The notes below the pieces were generated by a model, which was not told the origin of the DNA, ran no database searches, and worked only from the letters and a program-made list of their open reading frames with translations. Below, piece after piece: positions 16,944-23,326 of a stretch of 36,543 nucleotides of DNA. Position 1 is the first letter of the stretch, and every line of letters begins with the position of its first letter. The stretch comes from Cupriavidus basilensis (GTDB lineage: Bacteria; Pseudomonadota; Gammaproteobacteria; Burkholderiales; Burkholderiaceae): NCBI RefSeq assembly GCF_029335485.1, contig NZ_JARJLM010000101.1, positions 1 through 36,543 of the forward strand. The letters are read 5' to 3'. Position numbers and translations under genes: made by a program.

Positions 16944-19013
16944 TCAGCGGATACGCATGCCCGGCACCGCGCCTTCGTGCGGCTCCAGGATATAGAGGCC
17001 CGGCGTGGCCTTTTCATCGGCTGCCGAGGCGGCCAGCACCATGCCTTCCGAGAGGCCGAACTTCATCTTGCGCGGCGCCAGGTTGGCCACCGTCACCGTG
17101 AGCTTGCCCACCAGCTGTTCAGGCGTATAGGCCGACTGGATGCCGGAGAAGACGTTGCGCGTCTTGCCTTCGCCCAGGTCCAGCGTGAGCTGCAGCAGCT
17201 TGTTCGAGCCTTCCACCTTCTGGCAGGCCACGATCCTGGCGACGCGCAGGTCGATCTTGGCGAAGTCATCGATGGTGATGGTGTCGGCGATCGGCTCGAT
17301 GGCGGCCGCGGCCGTGTCCGCCTGGCCGGCCGGTGCCGTGGCTTGCAGCGAGTCGCGGTTGGCCGCCAGCAGCGCGTCGACCTGCTTGGCGTCCACGCGC
17401 GTCATCAGGTGCGAGTAGGGCTGGACCGGACGCGAGGCCGACAGCTGCTTGTCGATGCCGCGCCAGTTCAGCGGCTCGATATTGAGGAAGCGCTCCACGC
17501 CGGCGGCCATCTGCGGCACCACCGGCTTGAGGTAGACGGTCAGCAGGCGGAAGGCTTCCAGCGAGACCGAGCAGGCCGCGTGCAGGGCGTCGCGCTTGGC
17601 TTCGTCCTTGGCCAGTTCCCACGGCTTCTCGGTGTCGACGAAGGCGTTCACGGCGTCGGTCAGCTCCATCACCAGGCGCAGCGCCTTGCTGTACTCGCGG
17701 CCTTCATAGAACTGCGCCACGTGCGGCGCGGCTTCGCGCAGTTGCTTGAGCAGCGGATGGGCCAGCGCGGGCTCGTTCACCACGCCGTCGAAACGCTTGA
17801 CCAGGAAGCCGGCGGCGCGGCTGGCGATATTGACATACTTGCCGATCAGGTCGCTGTTGACGCGCGCGATGAAGTCCTCGAGGTTCAGGTCGAGGTCTTC
17901 CATGCTGGCGTTGAGCTTGGCAGCGAAGTAGTAGCGCAGCCATTCCGGGTTCATGCCGGTGTCGATATAGCTCTGCGCGGTGATGAAGGTGCCGCGCGAC
18001 TTGCTCATCTTGGCGCCGTCAACCGTCAGGAAGCCGTGGGCGAACACGTTGGTGGGCGTGCGGTAGCCCGAGAAGCGCAGCATGGCCGGCCAGAACAGCG
18101 TGTGGAAATACAGGATGTCCTTGCCGATGAAGTGGTACTGCTCGGCGTTGGAGTGCGGGCCCACCCAGGCGTCGAAATCGATGCCCTTTTTCTCGGCCAG
18201 GTTCTTGAAGCTGGCGTAGTAGCCGATCGGCGCATCCAGCCACACATAGAAATACTTGCCGGGCGCGCCGGGGATCTCGAAGCCGAAATAGGGCGCATCG
18301 CGCGAGATGTCCCAGTCCGACAGGGTCGAGGCTTCGCCTTCGGCGCCCAGCCATTCCTGCATCTTGTTGACGGCTTCCGGCTGCGCCAGGTCACCCACCC
18401 ATTCGCGCAGGAAGGTTTCGCAGCGCGGGTCGGACAGCTTGAAGAAGTAATGCGCGGAGGACTTGCGCACCGGCGTGGCGCCGGACACCACCGAGTACGG
18501 GTTCTTCAGGTCGGTGGGCACATAGGTGGTGCCGCACACCTCGCAGGAGTCGCCGTACTGGTCCTTGGCGCCGCATTTCGGGCATTCGCCCTTGATGAAG
18601 CGGTCCGGCAGGAACATGTTCTTGACCGGGTCGTAGAACTGCTCGACCTCGCGCTCGGCGATCAGGTCCTGGGACTTGAGCGCCAGGTAGATCTTTTCGG
18701 AGAGTTCCTTGTTCTCGCTGGAATCGGTGCTGTAGTAGTTGTCGAACGACACCATGAAGCTGTCGAAGTCGCGCTTGTGCTCGGTCCACACGCGGTCGAT
18801 CAGCTGCTTGGGCGTGATGCCCTCCTTTTCGGCCCGCAGCATCACGGGCGTGCCGTGCGTGTCGTCCGCGCCGACGTAGTAGACCTCGTTGCCCATCATG
18901 CGCTGGAAGCGTACCCAGATGTCGGTCTGGATGTACTCCACCAGGTGGCCGATATGGATCTGGCCGTTGGCGTATGGCAGGGCAGATGTGACGAGGATGC
19001 GACGTGCGGTCAT
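16944..19013 (-). CDS. metG: Methionyl-tRNA synthetase
   Basis: MetG charges tRNA-Met (initiator and elongator) with methionine. The 689-residue product is a class-I synthetase. It has [13 protein letters not shown] with HIGH at 20-23, a four-cysteine zinc knuckle ([19 protein letters not shown]), a KMSKS loop near residue 333 ([11 protein letters not shown]), an anticodon-binding helical domain, and a C-terminal EMAP/Trbp111-like dimerisation and tRNA-binding domain ([15 protein letters not shown] to [19 protein letters not shown]). This is the long, E. coli-like form with fused C-domain. The ATG at 19013 gives the conserved [17 protein letters not shown]; a longer frame upstream adds nothing conserved. 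The 313-bp upstream gap holds the neighbouring gene's terminator and an AT-rich inverted repeat. Confidence 0.98.
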   Translation of the reverse strand: MTARRILVTSALPYANGQIHIGHLVEYIQTDIWVRFQRMMGNEVYYVGADDTHGTPVMLRAEKEGITPKQLIDRVWTEHKRDFDSFMVSFDNYYSTDSSENKELSEKIYLALKSQDLIAEREVEQFYDPVKNMFLPDRFIKGECPKCGAKDQYGDSCEVCGTTYVPTDLKNPYSVVSGATPVRKSSAHYFFKLSDPRCETFLREWVGDLAQPEAVNKMQEWLGAEGEASTLSDWDISRDAPYFGFEIPGAPGKYFYVWLDAPIGYYASFKNLAEKKGIDFDAWVGPHSNAEQYHFIGKDILYFHTLFWPAMLRFSGYRTPTNVFAHGFLTVDGAKMSKSRGTFITAQSYIDTGMNPEWLRYYFAAKLNASMEDLDLNLEDFIARVNSDLIGKYVNIASRAAGFLVKRFDGVVNEPALAHPLLKQLREAAPHVAQFYEGREYSKALRLVMELTDAVNAFVDTEKPWELAKDEAKRDALHAACSVSLEAFRLLTVYLKPVVPQMAAGVERFLNIEPLNWRGIDKQLSASRPVQPYSHLMTRVDAKQVDALLAANRDSLQATAPAGQADTAAAAIEPIADTITIDDFAKIDLRVARIVACQKVEGSNKLLQLTLDLGEGKTRNVFSGIQSAYTPEQLVGKLTVTVANLAPRKMKFGLSEGMVLAASAADEKATPGLYILEPHEGAVPGMRIR

Positions 19014-19152
19014 GGAAGGATTGCCGGTCAGGAGGGGGTTGGACAAGAAGGCAGGGATGTCGCCGCGAGCGCAGGCGGGCACCGTGAGAGGGCTATTCTA
19101 ACAAGCGGGGCAGGCAGCGCGTGCACTCAGGGCGGGCGCAGCGGGAAGAGCG

Positions 19153-19185
19153 TGCTTTTAGTGTCTCATACTGCACTTAAAAGCA
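19153..19185. repeat. AT-rich imperfect inverted repeat upstream of metG
   Basis: TGCTTTTAGTG (19153-19163) pairs with CACTTAAAAGCA (19174-19185) with one bulged base around a 10-base loop. It stands out as AT-rich in GC-rich DNA and lies 140 bp before the metG start, between metG and the terminator of the OmpA-like gene. It could be an operator, part of the metG promoter, or a structured 5' leader. Confidence 0.4.
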
Positions 19186-19192
19186 TGGGGGC

Positions 19193-19220
19193 AAAAAAAG
19201 CGCCGGTCAAGAACCGGCGC
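19193..19220 (-). terminator. Intrinsic terminator of the OmpA-like gene
   Basis: Stem GCGCCGGT (19200-19207) pairs with ACCGGCGC (19213-19220) across a 5-base loop. Reading leftward it is followed by seven U (complement of 19193-19199). It lies about 107 bp after the OmpA-like stop codon. Confidence 0.85.
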
Positions 19221-19326
19221 AGCTTTCCACAACGGAAAAGGAGGAGAAATCAGGTACCGCCCGGGAGGTCAGCCACCCATCGCGAGCCAGCAACGGTGAC
19301 AAGCGGTACCTGTTTCTATGACTGCG

Positions 19327-19959
19327 TCATCCTTGAATTGGTTTCAAAAAAATTTCGACGCGGCGATTTTGCTGGCGGCCGGCTTCGGTGGCGTTGTCCG
19401 CCACCGGCTGGGTCTGCCCTCGTCCTTCGGCTGCCAGGCGGCCCCGTGCGACGCCGCGGTCACCCAGGTAGCCGGCCACGCTCTGGGCGCGCCGTTGCGA
19501 CAACTGCATGTTGTAATTGGGGTTGCCGGTGCTGTCGGTATGGCCCACCACCGTGGCGGCCACGTCCGGGTGCTGGCTCAGCGTTTGCGCAACCTGGTCC
19601 AGGACCGAACGGAATGACGGCTTGATGCTGCTGCTGTCCGTGTCGAAGGTCACCTGGCTCGGAATGTTCACTTTGAGCGAGCCGTCCGGCTGCTCCGTGA
19701 TCTGGGTGCCGGTACCTGCCGTGTCCTTGTTCAGCTTGCCGCGAATCGCGTTCCAGTTGTAGCCGAGCGCGCTACCGGCGGCGGCGCCCACGGCGGCCCC
19801 GATCAGCGTGCCCTTGGTGTTGCCGCCGATCAGATTGCCCAGGCCGGCGCCCACCGCGGCACCCGCGCCACCGCCGATCGCGGTCTGGGTGCCTTGTTCG
19901 GTGGCGCAACCTGCGGCCAGGACGGCGACGATGGCAAGGCTGGCGAGCTTGAGTTTCAT
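19327..19959 (-). CDS. OmpA-family outer-membrane lipoprotein with glycine zipper
   Basis: This 210-residue lipoprotein probably links the outer membrane to peptidoglycan. The signal peptide ends in the lipobox LAAGC with lipidated Cys18. Residues about 28-66 form a glycine-zipper segment (GGGAGAAVGAGLGNLIGG, then GAAVGAAAGSALGY) that may insert into or pack on the membrane. The C-terminal OmpA domain (about 98-208) has VTFDTDSSSIKPSF, then GHTDSTGNPNYNMQLSQRRA with the peptidoglycan-binding Asp and Arg residues, and GRGQTQPVADNATEAGRQQNRRVEI. A strong ribosome-binding site (AAGGAG) precedes the ATG at 19959. The gene is monocistronic, with its own terminator, and is divergent from apbC across about 300 bp. 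Confidence 0.95.
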   Translation of the reverse strand: MKLKLASLAIVAVLAAGCATEQGTQTAIGGGAGAAVGAGLGNLIGGNTKGTLIGAAVGAAAGSALGYNWNAIRGKLNKDTAGTGTQITEQPDGSLKVNIPSQVTFDTDSSSIKPSFRSVLDQVAQTLSQHPDVAATVVGHTDSTGNPNYNMQLSQRRAQSVAGYLGDRGVARGRLAAEGRGQTQPVADNATEAGRQQNRRVEIFLKPIQG

Positions 19960-20095
19960 GCTTTCTCCTTCAGGACGAATTTTCTTGGCAGATTTTTGGT
20001 GGTGCGCGCAACACCGATAGAAATAACGCGGAAGGCACCCGAAGACAAGGGTCTGGACCTTATTCGGCGGCTACGCCTTCCTGGCGCACTACAAT

Positions 20096-20152
20096 ATGGA
20101 CATGAAGCCGGGTGCACAAGCATCCGGCTGTGAAAGTTGTAAGTGCGTGTAA
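20096..20152 (+). CDS. Cys-rich mini-ORF upstream of apbC (possible leader peptide)
   Basis: This 18-codon open frame encodes MDMKPGAQASGCESCKCV. It ends in a Cys-x-x-Cys-x-Cys motif. A TACAAT hexamer (20090-20095) abuts it; if that is a -10, transcription would start at about 20102, exactly the second ATG, giving a leaderless 16-codon version. A 10-bp hairpin lies inside it. It ends 109 bp before the TTG start of apbC, an iron-sulfur carrier gene. This suggests, but does not prove, a regulatory leader sensing cysteine, metal or Fe-S status. No similarity is recognised and chance occurrence is possible. It lies in the 302-bp apbC/OmpA-like intergenic region, whose remainder shows no other clear feature apart from an extended -10 at 20218. 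Confidence 0.35.
   Translation: MDMKPGAQASGCESCKCV
20106..20129 (+). promoter_or_regulatory. Hairpin inside the Cys-rich mini-ORF
   Basis: AGCCGGGTGC (20106-20115) pairs with GCATCCGGCT (20120-20129), ten base pairs including one G-U, around an ACAA tetraloop. No U tract follows, so it is not a simple terminator. It may be part of a regulated leader for apbC. Confidence 0.45.
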
Positions 20153-20217
20153 TTCCATGTGCGACGCATGGGCTTGCCGACCCGGCGCCACTCCCGGCCG
20201 GCCCTTCGCGCATACTT

Positions 20218-20226
20218 TGATACAGT
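20218..20226 (+). promoter_or_regulatory. Extended -10 upstream of apbC
   Basis: TGATACAGT (TG-n-TACAGT) lies 35 bp before the TTG start of apbC. It would give a short leader containing the GGAG ribosome-binding site at 20252-20255. No -35 is visible. Confidence 0.4.
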
Positions 20227-20261
20227 ACGCGCCTTCCCCATTTTTTGTAGCGGAGATTGTC

Positions 20262-21350
20262 TTGAGCCTCACCGTCGACCAGGTTACCGAAGTCCTGCGC
20301 ACCGTGATCGATCCCAACACGGGCCGGGATCTGGTGTCTACGCGCTCAGCCCGCAATGTGCGGGTCGAAGGCGGCGATGTGTCGCTGGAAGTCGAGCTGG
20401 GCTATCCCGGCAAGAGCCAGCTCGAGCCGATCCGCGAGCAGGTGGCGGCGGCGCTGCGGCAATTGCCCGGTGTGAGCAACGTCAACGTTGCCGTGAGCAT
20501 GAAGATCGTCGCCCACGCCGTGCAGCGCGGTGTCAAGCTGCTGCCCGGCGTCAAGAACGTGATTGCCGTGGCCTCGGGCAAGGGCGGGGTGGGCAAGTCC
20601 ACCACGGCCGTCAACCTGGCGCTGGCGCTGTCCGCCGAGGGCGCGCGCGTGGGCATGCTCGACGCCGATATCTACGGCCCCAGCCTGCCCATGATGCTGG
20701 GCATCGACGGCCGCCCCGAATCGACCGACGGCAAGACCATGGAGCCTCTGGAAGGCCATGGCCTGCAGGCCAACTCGATCGGTTTCCTGATCGAGCAGGA
20801 CAATCCCATGGTCTGGCGTGGCCCGATGGTCACTTCGGCGCTGGAGCAGTTGCTGCGTCAGACCAACTGGCACGACCTGGACTACCTGATCGTCGACATG
20901 CCGCCGGGCACCGGCGATATCCAGCTGACCCTGTCGCAGAAGGTGCCGGTCACGGGTGCCGTGATCGTCACCACGCCGCAGGACATCGCCTTGCTGGATG
21001 CCAAGAAGGGCCTGAAGATGTTCGAGAAGGTGGGCATTCCCATCCTCGGCATCGTGGAGAACATGGCGGTCTACTGCTGCCCGAACTGCGGCCACGTCGA
21101 GCATATCTTCGGCGAGGGCGGCGGCGAGAAGATGTGCGCGGACTATGGCGTGGACCTGCTGGGCAGCCTGCCGCTGAACCGCTCGATCCGCGAGCAGGCC
21201 GACACCGGGCATCCCACCGTGGTGTCCGACCCCGGCAGCCCGATCGCCGAGCTGTACCGCGCCATGGCGCGCAAGGTGGCGGTCAAGGTGGCCGACCGCG
21301 CCCGCGACATGACCAGCAAGTTCCCCAGCATCGTGGTGCAGAACACCTGA
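20262..21350 (+). CDS. apbC: Iron-sulfur cluster carrier protein ApbC/Mrp
   Basis: ApbC binds a bridging 4Fe-4S cluster and passes it to apoproteins in the cytosol, hydrolysing ATP. The 362-residue length is typical. The N-terminal MIP18/DUF59 domain (about 1-85) includes VTEVLRTVIDPNTGRDLVS. The MinD-like ATPase domain begins at about 100 with ASGKGGVGKST, followed by DADIYGPSLPMMLGI and VDMPPGTGDIQLTL. The cluster-binding Cys-x-x-Cys is in VYCCPNCGHVEHIFGEGGG. The start is TTG at 20262, giving MSLTVDQVTEVL, because GGAG lies six bases upstream and no in-frame ATG fits the domain boundary. Rare-start use may limit translation. A Cys-rich mini-ORF lies upstream. Confidence 0.95.
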   Translation: MSLTVDQVTEVLRTVIDPNTGRDLVSTRSARNVRVEGGDVSLEVELGYPGKSQLEPIREQVAAALRQLPGVSNVNVAVSMKIVAHAVQRGVKLLPGVKNVIAVASGKGGVGKSTTAVNLALALSAEGARVGMLDADIYGPSLPMMLGIDGRPESTDGKTMEPLEGHGLQANSIGFLIEQDNPMVWRGPMVTSALEQLLRQTNWHDLDYLIVDMPPGTGDIQLTLSQKVPVTGAVIVTTPQDIALLDAKKGLKMFEKVGIPILGIVENMAVYCCPNCGHVEHIFGEGGGEKMCADYGVDLLGSLPLNRSIREQADTGHPTVVSDPGSPIAELYRAMARKVAVKVADRARDMTSKFPSIVVQNT

Positions 21351-21486
21351 GCGCCACGGACACGCCCGCCGATTCCGCTGCCCAGGTCCCGGCGCGGTGA
21401 TGGCGGTGCTGCATACGGCACGTGCATCGCCCCGGCCGCGGCGCCTCCGGATCACAAACGGGCCGCAGCGCCGGGCATGGGAGCAG

Positions 21487-21492
21487 TACAAT
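21487..21492 (+). promoter_or_regulatory. -10-like hexamer of sodC
   Basis: TACAAT lies 33 bp before the sodC ATG, upstream of its strong GAGGAGGT ribosome-binding site. No -35 is evident. The rest of the 175-bp gap after apbC shows nothing else. Confidence 0.4.
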
Positions 21493-21525
21493 CGCCCCGG
21501 ACAATACCGTGAGAGGAGGTTTGGC

Positions 21526-22059
21526 ATGAAGCGTGTACTTTTCGGTTTGATGGTGGCGGGAACCCTGGCAGGCGGCCTGGCCGGCTGCGCCGGCGCTGGC
21601 ATGGGCGGGGCGGATACCGCCGTCGCCACGCTGGCTTCCAGGAGCGGCACCGCCACGCAGGGCGTCATTACCTTCACCCAGCATGGCAGCCGCGTGCTGG
21701 TCAAGGCCGATGTGACCGGCCTGCCGCCCAATACCGAGCACGGCTTTCACGTGCACGAGAAAGGGGATTGCTCCGCGCCCGACGCCATGAGCGCGGGTGG
21801 CCACTTCAACCCGACGGCCAAGCCGCACGGCTCGATGTCGATGCCCGACCACCATGCCGGCGACATCAACAACCTCAAGGCCGACGCCAGCGGCCGCGCG
21901 CAGGCCAGCTTCGAGCTGTCCGACGTGACCGTGGCCCCGGGCCCCGCCAGCGTGGTGGGCCGCGCGGTGGTCGTCCACAAGGACCCGGACGACTACAAGA
22001 CCCAGCCCACGGGCAACTCGGGCGGTCGCATCGCCTGCGGCGTCATCGCCAAGTCCTGA
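21526..22059 (+). CDS. sodC: Superoxide dismutase [Cu-Zn], lipoprotein
   Basis: SodC converts superoxide to oxygen and hydrogen peroxide in the periplasm. The 177-residue precursor has a signal peptide ending in the lipobox LAGC (Cys21), so the enzyme is probably anchored to a membrane. The metal ligands are visible: Cu ligands His75 and His77 (FHVHEKGDCS), bridging His93 (GGHFNP), Zn ligands His101, His109 or His110 and Asp113 (PDHHAGD), and Cu ligand His151 (VVVHKDPDDY). Cys82 and Cys171 would form the conserved disulfide, and Arg168 guides the substrate. The start at 21526 has an excellent ribosome-binding site, GAGGAGGT. It is followed after 66 bp by a small FdhD-like frame in the same direction. 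Confidence 0.96.
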   Translation: MKRVLFGLMVAGTLAGGLAGCAGAGMGGADTAVATLASRSGTATQGVITFTQHGSRVLVKADVTGLPPNTEHGFHVHEKGDCSAPDAMSAGGHFNPTAKPHGSMSMPDHHAGDINNLKADASGRAQASFELSDVTVAPGPASVVGRAVVVHKDPDDYKTQPTGNSGGRIACGVIAKS

Positions 22060-22125
22060 CGGCGCGGCCGGGCAGCGTGCCGGTTTGCCCCGGCGTGCCG
22101 CCCGGCCCCTCGGCGCCGGTTTCCC

Positions 22126-22428
22126 ATGTCCCTGCGCCCCGAACTGACCCAGGCCGCCGCCCCCCTGATCGAAGAGATCGAGGTGGTCGACGAGCAGGGG
22201 CGCGCGCGGCAGGTCTTCCTGCCCGGCGAGCGCCCGCTGACGGTCTATCTGGACAAGCGCGATGGGCAACCGTTCCTGATGTCGCGCTCGGGCGTGACGC
22301 AGATCGGCTACCGCATGGCCCAGCGCGTCAACCTGACCCTGTTCGCCCGGTGTACCGGGCGCCATTTCCTGCTCTATACCGGATGCGAGCGCTTTCGCTA
22401 CCAGGCGCCGGAGCAGACCAGCGCCTGA
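22126..22428 (+). CDS. Internally deleted FdhD-like protein (100 aa)
   Basis: This 100-residue frame appears to join the two ends of FdhD, the sulfurtransferase that activates formate dehydrogenase. Residues 14-45 (IEEIEVVDEQGRARQVFLPG, then ERPLTVYLDKR) resemble the FdhD N-terminus. Residues 50-94 (FLMSRSGVTQIGYRMAQRVN, then LTLFARCTGRHFLLYTGCER) resemble its C-terminal end, where family members read SRSAPT-LA-GLTL-GFARG-RFNVYT-ER. About 180 residues in between, including the loop with the sulfur-carrying cysteine pair, are absent although the frame is intact. It is therefore either a decayed remnant or a new small protein; sulfurtransfer is not expected. The family assignment rests on remembered family patterns, not a search. 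It lies between sodC and dcd. Confidence 0.65.
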   Translation: MSLRPELTQAAAPLIEEIEVVDEQGRARQVFLPGERPLTVYLDKRDGQPFLMSRSGVTQIGYRMAQRVNLTLFARCTGRHFLLYTGCERFRYQAPEQTSA

Positions 22429-22492
22429 AGCCCGGGGCCAGGTGGCCCGTTCCCGGGGCCCCATTGACGGCGGGGATGCCGGATTTTGGTTG

Positions 22493-22498
22493 TACAAT
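22493..22498 (+). promoter_or_regulatory. -10-like hexamer of dcd
   Basis: TACAAT lies about 118 bp before the dcd ATG. A TTGACG at 22464-22469 is 23 bp away, too far for a normal -35, so the promoter is tentative. Confidence 0.35.
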
Positions 22499-22615
22499 GC
22501 GGCCCATCGCAAGGCCCCGGCAGGTCCGGCGCGCCTGTGAGCAAATGCGAGCAGCGTTCCCGGTCGTTCCCGACCGCGCCCGAGCCTGCCCTCATTTGTT
22601 CATCCCGATACCCCT

Positions 22616-23182
22616 ATGAGCATCAAATCCGATAAGTGGATCCGCCGCATGGCGGAACAGCACGGCATGATCGAGCCCTTCGAGCCCGGCCAGGTACGGG
22701 AGGAAGACGGCCGCAAGATCGTGTCGTACGGCACTTCGAGCTACGGCTACGATATCCGCTGCGCCGACGAATTCAAGATCTTCACCAATATCAACAGCAC
22801 CATCGTCGATCCCAAGAACTTCGACGAGAAATCCTTCGTCGACTTCAAGGGCGATGTCTGCATCATCCCGCCCAACTCCTTCGCGCTGGCGCGCACCATG
22901 GAGTATTTCCGCATTCCGCGCAGCGTGCTGACCATCTGCCTGGGCAAGAGCACCTACGCGCGCTGCGGCATCATCGTCAACGTGACGCCGTTCGAGCCGG
23001 AATGGGAAGGCTATGTGACGCTGGAGTTTTCCAACACCACGCCGCTGCCCGCCAAGATCTATGCCGGCGAAGGCTGCGCCCAGGTGCTGTTCTTCGAAAG
23101 CGACGAGATCTGCGAGACTTCCTACCGCGACCGCGGCGGGAAGTACCAGGGTCAGCAAGGTGTCACACTGCCGAAGACCTGA
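22616..23182 (+). CDS. dcd: dCTP deaminase
   Basis: Dcd deaminates dCTP to dUTP, feeding dTMP synthesis. The 188-residue product matches the usual homotrimeric enzyme. Family features are [20 protein letters not shown] at the start, [20 protein letters not shown], the [15 protein letters not shown] and [20 protein letters not shown] core, then [20 protein letters not shown], which includes the catalytic glutamate, and the C-terminal [20 protein letters not shown]. It appears monofunctional, without dUTPase. The ATG at 22616 gives the conserved N-terminus. It is followed after 144 bp by the decarboxylase gene, whose structured leader fills the gap. Confidence 0.97.
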   Translation: MSIKSDKWIRRMAEQHGMIEPFEPGQVREEDGRKIVSYGTSSYGYDIRCADEFKIFTNINSTIVDPKNFDEKSFVDFKGDVCIIPPNSFALARTMEYFRIPRSVLTICLGKSTYARCGIIVNVTPFEPEWEGYVTLEFSNTTPLPAKIYAGEGCAQVLFFESDEICETSYRDRGGKYQGQQGVTLPKT

Positions 23183-23251
23183 TCGCTTTACAATGCGCGC
23201 GTCGCGGCCCCGCCGGGAAGCCAGCCGGGCCGCGCGCCAAGCCTGAATGTC

Positions 23252-23297
23252 GAGCCACATGCCGACCCGGGGGCGCAGTCCCCGGGCCATGTGGCTC
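23252..23297 (+). promoter_or_regulatory. Large stem-loop in the decarboxylase leader
   Basis: GAGCCACATG (23252-23261) pairs perfectly with CATGTGGCTC (23288-23297). Inside, CCCGGGG (23266-23272) pairs with CCCCGGG (23280-23286) around a 7-base loop. No U tract follows on the right, so it is not a canonical terminator of dcd. It ends 29 bases before the decarboxylase ATG. Confidence 0.6.
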
Positions 23298-23299
23298 AA

Positions 23300-23321
23300 G
23301 TCCTTCTTGCCGTCCAAGGAT
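23300..23321 (+). promoter_or_regulatory. Possible hairpin masking the decarboxylase ribosome-binding site
   Basis: GTCCTT (23300-23305) can pair with AAGGAT (23316-23321), five Watson-Crick pairs plus one G-U. This buries the Shine-Dalgarno AAGGA that lies six bases before the ATG at 23327. It directly follows the larger stem-loop. Confidence 0.4.
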
Positions 23322-23326
23322 GCCCT

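Noticed and set aside
15348-19625. A 1425-codon plus-strand frame opposite sulP, metG and the OmpA-like gene
   Set aside because: It spans three unrelated genes and their intergenic gaps, has low-complexity composition, and crosses terminators. It is an antisense artefact.
22464-22498. TTGACG and TACAAT as a full sigma-70 promoter for dcd
   Set aside because: The spacing is 23 bp, too long for a normal promoter, so only the -10-like hexamer was listed.
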